Part shown: piece by piece, positions 55,827-64,000 of the stretch
How positions within the stretch are numbered: position 1 is the first letter of the stretch
How the letters are laid out: every line of letters starts with the position of its first letter
Assembly (NCBI GenBank): GCA_023105745.1
Contig: JALGQZ010000008.1
Span: 50,892,618 to 50,956,617, forward strand
From: Austropuccinia psidii
Taxonomy: Eukaryota; Basidiomycota; Pucciniomycetes; Pucciniales; Sphaerophragmiaceae
DNA length: 64,000 nucleotides
Direction: 5' to 3'
Notes under the pieces: generated by a model
Told to the model about the DNA's origin: nothing
What the model saw: only the letters and a program-made list of their open reading frames with translations
The model's database searches: none
Position numbers and translations under genes: made by a program

Positions 55827-56063
55827 TTGGCTTTTTCATTAATTTTAGTGTCTGACAACGTGGTAAGACAAGAAAACATTGAAACAGCCTCAACAGTAAC
55901 CAGCATTATCCCTGCCAGTACTGTTAATTCTGATCATAATAGCACTGTTATTGTGACTCAAAATAACCAGCCTGAACCAATATCTTCTGAATTAATTAAC
56001 TTGGACATAAGTAATACTCTTCAGAAGGCTAAGAATTTGGCCAATAGTAAGTTTTTGACGTAA
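55827..56063 (+). CDS. Short leader ORF of Gypsy A3
   Basis: It matches the A1 leader ORF (5201-5446) along most of its length, for example STVTSIIPASTVNSDHN. GTAAGT follows the last shared codons. Function unknown. Confidence 0.45.
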   Translation: MAFSLILVSDNVVRQENIETASTVTSIIPASTVNSDHNSTVIVTQNNQPEPISSELINLDISNTLQKAKNLANSKFLT

Positions 56064-56096
56064 AAATACTATTTTAAGCCTTTTTTAACCACAATT

Positions 56097-58442
56097 ATGC
56101 CTTCAACCAGATCAGGAGCCAGCTACAACCCCTCAAGCAGCTCCCAAAAAGGTAATAGACGTGATTATGGCAGAAGCCAACCAGGTACAGAAGGAAAAGG
56201 GTCAGTTGATGACTTCCAAACAACTAAATTGGGTCATTCTGAAGCTGATAATACTATTTTACCTTCAAAAAGAGCTGACACCGCCACAACAAGCCTCTGT
56301 GGACATATACAAAGCCAGCCACAGTGCATACAACAATGCACTCCAATTCAAGGAGTACCAGATCCTTGCAGACCTGTGGAAAAATTGCATGAATTCTTAC
56401 CTGACAGTAAGAAAATTCTTGGGCCATCCCAACACTTGCAAATTGCTCAATGGATGGCATCCATTGATGGAGAAGAAAAACATGATGCTTTTGACACTAG
56501 AATGGAGGAAAAACAACCCTCCACCACCTAAACCAGTGCCAAAAACAGCCCCAGTGGCCAGCAGCAGCAATTCCAACGTGAAAAAGCAGCCACAAACTCC
56601 AAACAAGGGCAAAGGGAAGGCACCAGCCCCAAAACCTTACAGCCAGGGCTACAGAATCCCAAAGATTCAGCAGGATGCCATGTAAAATGTATTTCAGATG
56701 GCCAGAACCATGATGGGATTACAGAAGAAGGAGGAAGCCAGATTAAGGTTCCAGAAATGATTTCTGACATATTTGATTCCATCCCAGAGTTGTATAATGC
56801 TATAAATGACGTGAAAAAACATCTTTCTGATAAAAATGACACCATTTGTAACAACATTAAAACAAACAACCTGAGTCTGTGCCAAATTAATGAAACACTT
56901 ATGTGTTTTGAAAAAGTTTTGAGAACAATTAAAAATTCCAATAATGATAATTCTTCTAACAATAAAATAAATGAACAATCTGCCATTATTCAAGAATTAA
57001 CAGATAAATATTCTAAATTCAATATTGATGACATAATTGAAACAAGAATTAAACAAGCCATAAATATTATCAAGACAGATAACAAGAAAGTCCTTGATGA
57101 CATTTCAAATTCATTTACTGAAGTAAAGACATATACCATTGCCTTGAAAAAGTGTTTTGATGCTTCACAAGAAGAAGTATCAAAATTATCAATGAAATTG
57201 AATCAAGTCACTGCTGATAATACAAGACAGACAGAGTTATGGCAAGAACTTACACATAAAGAAGACATGTATAAAATTGAAGTAATAAATTTAATACAAA
57301 GCTTCCAACATGAATACAGAAATTCCCAAAGGTGTAGCAACAGTAAAATGAATGACATTGAACAAATACTGAACACCTTACCAAGAATGTCTACACCTCT
57401 AAATCAAAATGAGGGCACAAGAATTTCAAATCCACAAGTATTGGATCCTGATAATTCACAATTAAAAAATGAATTATCCACTTCTTTTCATAACTTGGAA
57501 CCATCAATGGGCCAAGCACTCTTGAAAGAAGTGCCAAAACTTAAAGAATGGCCTTACTTCAATGGTGAAGGAGAGTATGACCATATGGAATTCATTAGAG
57601 GTATTGACATGATCAAAGAGGATTTTGAATTACCAGACAGATTGGTAACAGCCAGGTTTAACACCTTGTTTACCAGATCAGCTCACAGATGGTACATCAA
57701 AATAAGACAAGCACATGGACACCAGAGTTGGACTTGGTGGAAAACCCAAATCATCAACAAATGGGCAAATGATGCTTGGAGGTTTAAAGTTGAAACAGCC
57801 TTTGAATCTGCCAAATTTAATGCTGATAAAGACAAAGCTTTACCATGTTTTTGCCAACAAAAGGACAGATTAACAGCATTATATCCTGACATGTCAGAAT
57901 TTATGATCCATAAAAAAATTCTGAGACAATGTGGGGGTGACTTAGAGCATGCTATCAAAAGCAGGACTACTGAACAATCTTCAGCAGAGGATATTATCAA
58001 TATATTAGAGGAAGTAACCACCAGAACAAAAATTGGTTCTAGTAGGGTGAATCTTGAAACAAGGTTTAATACACCTTGGAAAGATTCTGTGGACAAAAAC
58101 CCCAAAGAAAATTCTAATAATGTTGGGTATAAATCTACAGATACAGTCAAAAAGTGCCATATTTGCCAAAGCACCACCCATTTAGCTAATACATGTCCAA
58201 AAAGGGGGAAAGTCAATGAAATTAATATTGGAAAGGGACCTGATGTTGAAAAAAATGAAATAATTGAAGACAATTCAGATGATAAGTCATCCATATTTTC
58301 TGAATCTTCAAAAGATATAGAAAATATCAATGCCACTTTTTATATAATGGAATCTTATTCCCACTTGCCACAATTGAGCAATAGTCAACTTGATTTATCA
58401 AAAGCTCAAGGGGCACAACTTATGAAAACCAAATCGCAATAG
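56097..58442 (+). pseudogene. Gypsy A3 gag
   Basis: It begins MPSTRSGASYNPSSSSQKG. One frame runs to TAA at 56529-56531 and, beyond it, continues open to 58442 (long ORF from 56757). The C-terminal part has HRWYIKIRQAHGHQSWTWW and a full CCHC knuckle, CHICQSTTHLANTC, which would package RNA. Apart from the single stop the protein is intact, so a gag from this element or its close relatives could assemble. It ends MKTKSQ at the first mosaic junction. Confidence 0.85.
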
Positions 58443-59037
58443 AAGGAATAAGTGTTACAGACTTGAACACCACCTTCTTTGAAGAGGTAAGAAATAGTTA
58501 CATTCAAGATAAAAATTGTAGCATCTTATACCAATTAATGAACAAAGAGTGTAAAGACAAATCTCTAATACATGCCTTGGATGAAGTATGGACAGGATCA
58601 TATGATAAAGGAAGATTTCACCTACTTGATGGTATAAAATTCAACAGTACAAGTAACCCAATGAAAGCATCAGGAATCTCTGAGACCAATGTCATATTCC
58701 CACACATAAATGAGAATTTGAGAATCACAGTTGAATTGGTTGTTATGGAAAATTGCTCTAGTACCCATTTTTATTGGGAAATGACTATTTAATCATGTAT
58801 GGGATAGATTTACATAATAACAAAGTTATACCTCCTCTTGAGACATCTGGTGCTAAGAAAATTACCAAAGTTCTTAAAGAAAGGAAATTAAGAACCAAGA
58901 AAGTAAGGGAATACCTTATTAGGTACAGTGAGCCAACTTGTGAAGATGAATGGTTAGAAGAAAAAGATATACCAGAAGCTACCAAACTCCTCAGAAGATT
59001 CAGACACACTAGAAACACCAATATTACAAAGTAATAT
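58443..59037 (+). pseudogene. Gypsy A3 mosaic remnant: integrase leader, protease part, chromodomain
   Basis: 58437-58637 matches the segment before the integrase zinc domain ([20 protein letters not shown]). At GATGGTATAA (58628-58637) it passes to protease sequence (FNSTSNPMKASGISETNVIF), which lies far upstream in a normal element. Near 58825 it passes to the chromodomain (YLIRYSEPTCEDEWLEEKDI). No catalytic residue of protease, RT or integrase remains. Confidence 0.85.
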
Positions 59038-59045
59038 TCTTTTTT

Positions 59046-59057
59046 AGGGGGAGGGAA
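59046..59057 (+). other. Polypurine tract of Gypsy A3
   Basis: AGGGGGAGGGAA directly before the 3' LTR. Confidence 0.8.
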
Positions 59058-60873
59058 TGTGAGCCTTAGATGTAATTTCATATACCCAAAAGACCACAAA
59101 TACAAAAATAACATATTAATATATATAAAATAAATTTATTTATATTATTAAAATAAAAATCAAAATATAAATATAAAATTATATTAAAAATAAAAAATTA
59201 ATTACAATTTAAAAATAAAAAATACATTAAAATTTTGTAAGTATAAAAGTACATTTATACTTGGAAAAATTAAGTAAAAATGAAATTTTAACAAAATTAT
59301 GAAAAATTAAATAAATTTGGAAAAAAGTTAAATAAAAATTATTATAACTTTTTATCCAATAAATAAACACATAAAAATTATTTCACCATTGGATTCCTCA
59401 TAAAAAATCAGGTGGGGTCACCTCTGAGTGAAATTCTTGTAACTCAACTCTAAATAAGCTTAAATTAAGTTTTTAGTATTTTCAATACAAAAGTTGAAAA
59501 TCCTCAAAACCTTAATTGAATTCACACCACATGTGGTGTTAACCATCAATTTTTGTGTTAAAATTGAGGTGTTGTGTTTAGTTTAGAAGTTATGAGGAAT
59601 TGAAGTATTTTCAATTGAATTCAATTGAAATGTCAAAATGTGCGCGTGTATTACATAAGTGAACTTTGATTTACATATGAGGTGTCAATTATTACTGTAT
59701 TGTACTGTACAATTGAATTGAATTACATATGTAAATTATAAATATAATACATGATGAGGAATTAAAGGAAAAATAAATTGGAAAGATTAAATTTGGGGGG
59801 GAAAAGGAACTCCAGCTCTAAGGGGGAGCTAGACCCCCAAAATCCTTGCTGACAGGCGTGGGATTTCAAAATTCACGCAAAAGTTCATCACTTTTGGCCT
59901 GGAATTGAGTCACAGGGTCTGTGGACTCAATTGATGATGAGGTTTTGATACCAACTGGGGTAGTTTTAGCTGTTGCCAAGAAGGTAAAACTACTCTTAAG
60001 ATAAAACAACCATAGTAAAAACAGTTTTAACTGGTTTCTACGCCTCTTACACACATTCTGACGTGTTTTGAAGGCTCTAGGCCTGGTATTGCTATAGTAA
60101 TGGCTGATTTAAGGGTCTAAAATGGCTTAAACCAGCCCTTTTTGGTCTAAACCAGGGTTCAATGATGCCATAATTGGCTTTTCTGTTGTCAGACTGTTTT
60201 TCACGACTGACAAGAGTAAAATTTACTTTTGGAGTAAGAGAATTGATGGCTATAAAAGAATGTCTTCTTTGCCCCACTTTTCTCTTCATGTTAGAATCTT
60301 TTCCTTTTATTAATTAGTTTAAACACTGTTAAACCAATCAATCAAAGATTCCAACCACCATTTTTAAATCATTTTAATCCTTTTAACCACGTGAAAAAAT
60401 CATTATAATCATTGTTTGTAACTCTTATAATCATTTTTACCCCTGAACCACCCCAAAAGTGAATTAAAGCATCTTTCATCACTGTAAACTTTGTCACTTT
60501 GTTTCCAAATTCACTCTGGTCACTTTTGGGCGTGTTTTCTCTTTAATATTCTTTTTAAAGACTTTGTTCTTTAATTAATTGCTTGCAGTTCTTTGCTCAA
60601 TTAATTCCAATTGAAATTGCTCTTGAAGAAATTTCTTTTGTAGCCTTAAAATATCTCTTGTAGAGTATTTTTTGGATAAATCTTTATTGTTGGTAAAACA
60701 ATAAATTTTTATATTATTGTTTTATACTAATAAAGTTATAAACAATAAAATTGGCGTGTTTTCTCTTAAAAATAATATTTCATATTATTTTTAATTGAAT
60801 TTTACCTTATACAAATTTTGAGGACAGGAAAAGTACTTGATTTTTAATCAAAGTTTCATATCCACACCTTACA
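59058..60873 (+). repeat. 3' LTR of Gypsy A3
   Basis: 1816 bp with the same ends as the 5' LTR, followed by GATTG. Confidence 0.93.
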
Positions 60874-60878
60874 GATTG

Positions 60879-61900
60879 TGTAAAATGTTTTCATGGAACA
60901 CTGGAGAATATTACCATTAATTAAGAATACTATGACTGTTCTTATGAAATATGATAAATGAATTTACTATAACAACAATTGAATTATTAATTACTTTATT
61001 ATTTCTTTTACATCTTATACACTAATAGTAGTTATGACAGTAAGCTGTAATTTTCTACTAGGATCAATTACAAGAATTATTAATAATAAAGCTTCTGATT
61101 AAAAAAATATAAAATTACTTTAATGTATAATAATTTTTTGTCAAGAAGAATTTTAAAGATAATTTGTAAAGAAAAGGTTTACGAGAAAAACTTTGGGAAT
61201 TAGGTGAAGACACTCATTAATACTGCAATAATACCTTGAAAAGAATTGGTAGATCAATTTTACATATTGATTGTGGATTCAAAGTATCAAAATTGATTTA
61301 TAATAGTAATACAAAAATATAACAGTTAAAAGTTATTCTAAATAGTTTCTGTCTATTATTTAATGTCTTTTTGGTTGATCATGAAAGAATTAAAACACTT
61401 GAGATAATATTTAACTAATGATTTCTTGTTGTTACCAATGATATGAGTAAATAATAAGATGATTTTGAAAAAATGGAAAGAGGAGGCCTCTTTTACTTCA
61501 ACAACAGCTTGCAGAGGCATGCCCTGGAGAATACTGAAAGAAAATGAGTCAGAAAGAAGCTAGCTTCTTGGATTATTGATTACATCACCAGTTGTCATGT
61601 AAGATTATCATAATTACTTAATTAAGTCATTTTATGTGACAACCAACCCAACTATGGTTAAGGATTAAAGAATTAAAACCTGTAAATCTTCTTTTATTGC
61701 AAAATATCATTGATTCCTCAAATTTGTCACTTTTATCGGAAATTTCATCACAGGTTCTGTTTTTCCGTGAATTTTTGAAAATTCAGTGTTTCAAGTAGAA
61801 TCATAAAAATGGATTGTAATTTAGCTCTGAATTTGTCATATAAAGTCATAATTATTTTTGAATTATGAATTATAAATTTCTGTAAGGTTTGACTATGAAA
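60879..61900 (-). repeat. LTR-B copy in inverse orientation, truncated (right end approximate)
   Basis: Its reverse complement aligns with both halves of the split LTR-B (8690-8930 and 29975-30613), including CATGACAAC, GAGGCATGCC/GGCACGCC and AAAGAGGCCTCCTCTT. It spans the point where the giant transposon sits in the other copy and lacks the insertion. Confidence 0.82.
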
Positions 61901-62663
61901 AAATAAGTAAAAATTACTAACATTTTACTTATTGTACTCTGAATGTCCTTATAAATGAAATAAATAAGAGAAATAAAAAAATCAATATTTATTATAATTA
62001 TGGCCTAAAAATAATTATATTATTAAAGAAATATAATAATATAATTTATATTTTAAAATAATAAGATGATAAATAAAGGGTGTTGGTAAAAACATGTAAG
62101 CAAATTGGTAAAAACACGTAAGGGGTGCCCTGGGCCCATTTTTAATTAAAAATGAAACATAATTGGGCCTGTATTGGGCCAAAACATGCCCAAAAGAGGT
62201 TTTTTCCCCACAAAACCTCTCTAACTCCAAATTGTTTCAGATTTTTTTGCCCAGCCCCCCCAAAAAAAAACAAGCCCAAACACCCCAATAATCCACATTA
62301 TTCCCACCCCAAACCATTGTTTTTTTTTTTTGGAAAAACAGCATTACCAAAGCCTTTTTTCAAAGCTTTTCACACTTTTTTTTCTTTTTTTCCCCGAAAG
62401 ACTGCATTTTCCACCACAACAACCTGCTTTCAAGCCTCTCAATTTTCAATTTTTTACCTTCCCTCATCTATTAATCCCACTTTTAAACCACTTTCTTTCA
62501 CTCTTAACCACTTCTGTTCATTTTTCACATTTGGAAAGGTTCTTACCCCATTCCAAATCCCCCAATTCCCCCTTTTTTCACTTTTATACATAATTTTCAT
62601 TAAAAAAATGCTTCAACCCCCACTGAAGGTCAATTTCAGACCCTTGAGCTTCTTTGGCAACAT
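61901..62663. other. Spacer and probable left end of a MULE
   Basis: No gene supported. Two direct copies of TTGGTAAAAACA(T/C)GTAAG lie at about 62083-62120. The C/T-rich stretch 62240-62600 looks like leader or promoter sequence. Confidence 0.4.
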
Positions 62664-64000
62664 GTGCATAATGTTGCCAGGGCTCAGGGGAAAGCTGTGT
62701 CCACCTTGAGGTCCAATATGACCCACAACCAAATTGAAATATGTTGTGACAGGTCTGGCACCCCAAATCCCAACAAAAGCCCCTCCAAAACAGTCACCTC
62801 AAGAAAGCTTGACTGTCCTTTTAGACTTTATGCCAGGAAATATGCCAAGAGTACCACTTGGACTCTTAAAGTCAAAAATCCTGAACATAGCCATGATGCC
62901 ACTGAAAATAACATGGCACATCCTGCTTTCAGGAAATTCAATGAGCAAGAAACATCCCAAATTGCTCAAATGTCTGAATCACTGCTCATGCCAAGGCCAA
63001 TTCAGGACCAATTATGCAGCCAGAGGGAGTCTGACAGGCCTGTAATCCTTCAAGACATTTAAAACCAAGGCAAGAAAGTCAAGAAAGACAAACTGCAAGG
63101 CAGAAGGCCCATTGATGCTCTAATTGACACTCTCAAACAAGAAAATTTTGTTTGGTCCTCTGCAAGGGAGTCTGAGGGACACATTACCTCCTTGTTTTTT
63201 ACTCACCCCCTGGCCATAAAACTTCTTCATGGCTTTTCTCATGTCATTCTTATGGATTGTACTTATAAAACCAATAAGCACAAAATGCCCCTTTTCATAT
63301 TGTTGGATTCAGCTCAACCAATAAGACCTTTTCTGGGGCTTTTTGTTTGATGAAGAATGAAAATGAAACTTCATATACTTGGGCATTAAATCAATACATT
63401 GAAAAGGTCCTCAACAACACCAATCTTGTTCCCCCTCCAGTTATTGTTATTGACAGGGATCTGGCCTTGAAAAACTCTATTAAGAAGCTCTTCCCAGACT
63501 CCAAAGTCATGCTATGCACTTGGCACATCAACAAGGATGTATCTGTTCATTGCCTGAAGAAAATTGGTCATGGAACTGATTTTGAAAACTTTATGGGCCT
63601 TTGGAATCAAGTAATATACTTCTTCACTTTATTTCATTTTATTTCACTTTTTTTCTTATTATTGTCTTTATTAATGACTTTGGGATTGTTTTCTCAGCTT
63701 ATGTATTCACTAACTGAAAAGTCTTTCAAAGACAACTGGAAGAAGCTTCAAAAGCAAGTTAAAAATGCTGAGGTCTTGCAGTATTTGGAAAATACCTGGC
63801 TTCCTCTAAAGGAGTATAATGTGCCAGCCTGGACCAACCAACATTGCCACATGGGTGTGGGCTCCACCTCCAGAGTTGAAGGTGCCCATGCCATGGTTAA
63901 ACTTTGGCTCCAAAAGTCCACTGGTACTCCCTTGGAGGTAGTCAGGGCTCTCCACATGGCATTGAGAAAACAATTTATTGAAATTATCAACAGAATCTCC
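62080..64000 (+). mobile_element. MULE (Mutator-like) transposon, left part
   Basis: Defined by the MULE transposase gene at 62664-64000, which runs off the window. The left border is inferred from the direct repeat at about 62083 and the end of LTR-B sequence; the terminal inverted repeat cannot be tested. Confidence 0.6.
62664..64000 (+). pseudogene. MULE transposase with FAR1-like DNA-binding head (3' truncated by the window)
   Basis: The head has CPFRLYARKY and KNPEHSHDATENN, a FAR1/WRKY-GCM1-type zinc-binding domain, followed by a FRKFNEQE linker. The MULE core shows HVILMDCTYKTNKHKMP (first catalytic Asp), VIVIDRDLALKNSIKKLFP (second), LCTWHINKDV (the CxxH) and, after an intron starting near 63611 and ending TTTCTCAG at about 63698, GSTSRVEGAHAMVK (the Glu). 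TAA at 63060-63062 and a one-base loss near 63295 break the frame. The true start may be further upstream in the same frame or another exon. Confidence 0.83.

Larger units (their letters stand above)
53790..60873 (+). mobile_element. Gypsy A3: complete, young, non-autonomous family A element (7,084 bp)
   Basis: LTRs 53790-55625 and 59058-60873 and the duplication GATTG (53785-53789 and 60874-60878) delimit it exactly. By eye the LTRs differ by about ten substitutions plus a 20-bp indel, so insertion was recent. The interior (55626-59057, 3.4 kb) keeps the primer site, gag, and a short mosaic of integrase, protease and chromodomain pieces, but no RT, RNase H or integrase core. It must therefore use enzymes from full family A copies. 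Confidence 0.93.

Noticed and set aside
54598..60054. A 62-residue antisense frame repeated in both A3 LTRs
   Set aside because: The two LTRs are nearly identical DNA, so conservation says nothing. The frame is broken in other LTR-A copies.
1..64000. CRISPR arrays, rRNA genes and bacterial-type operons
   Set aside because: None seen. Spliced genes and LTR elements show eukaryotic nuclear DNA, and the tandem repeats lack the spacer pattern of CRISPR.

Overview
The window looks like a transposon-saturated stretch of a rust fungus (Pucciniales) nuclear genome. Introns are short (about 50-90 bp, GT..AG), coding sequence is sparse, and nearly all recognisable protein sequence belongs to Ty3/Gypsy, Ty1/Copia, CACTA-type and MULE elements, plus a rust-type TET-like dioxygenase. 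From recognition of the protein families, without a search, the best guess is Austropuccinia psidii (myrtle rust) or a close relative. || Layout. (1) 1-7422: minus-strand Gypsy family A element (copy A1), decayed, with its 5' LTR at 5651-7422. (2) 7423-33396: a plus-strand family A element (A2). Its integrase gene is split by a solo LTR of a related family (LTR-B, 7716-30613, 5-bp target duplication AGTAT). That solo LTR is itself split by a 21,033-bp DNA transposon (8938-29970, 3-bp duplication TCA, 46-bp terminal inverted repeats starting CACC). (3) 33397-46488: a Copia element whose RNase H gene is split by a complete minus-strand chromovirus-type Gypsy element (Gypsy-2, 35973-45939, duplication ATTAA). 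(4) 46489-50600: the only low-repeat stretch; it encodes a small cysteine-rich protein with a signal peptide (49655-50092). (5) 50601-53090: the tail and LTR of another relative (LTR-C). (6) 53790-60873: a complete, young, non-autonomous family A element (A3, duplication GATTG) with a scrambled interior. (7) 60879-about 61900: an inverted LTR-B copy. (8) about 62080-64000: a MULE transposon that runs off the window. || The centrepiece is the 21-kb element. From left to right it holds: a subterminal GTCA-rich zone and a 51-bp tandem repeat; an unrecognised spliced gene (10122-12356); a TET/JBP-like 2OG-Fe(II) dioxygenase (12934-14261); a roughly 40-bp tandem repeat array; a 464-bp TRIM-like miniature LTR element; a spliced minus-strand Zn2Cys6-like protein (15922-17273); a 372-bp tandem duplication; a spliced SWI2/SNF2 ATPase (20329-22896); a second unrecognised minus-strand gene (23068-25129); and a Tnp2-like CACTA transposase (26091-29250). 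Five 24-bp palindromes of one type lie between these genes. || Inferred working model: the transposase moves the element; the TET-like enzyme and the SNF2 ATPase would counter DNA methylation and chromatin silencing (kinetoplastid JBP2 joins the same two domains in one protein); the zinc-cluster protein could bind the palindromes. This copy is dead: the transposase, SNF2, zinc-cluster and 23068-25129 genes carry in-frame stops, several readable as CGA to TGA, and the two TIRs differ mainly at CpG sites, as expected after methylation and deamination. || All calls were made by eye. Several single-base frameshifts lie in homopolymer runs and could be assembly errors.
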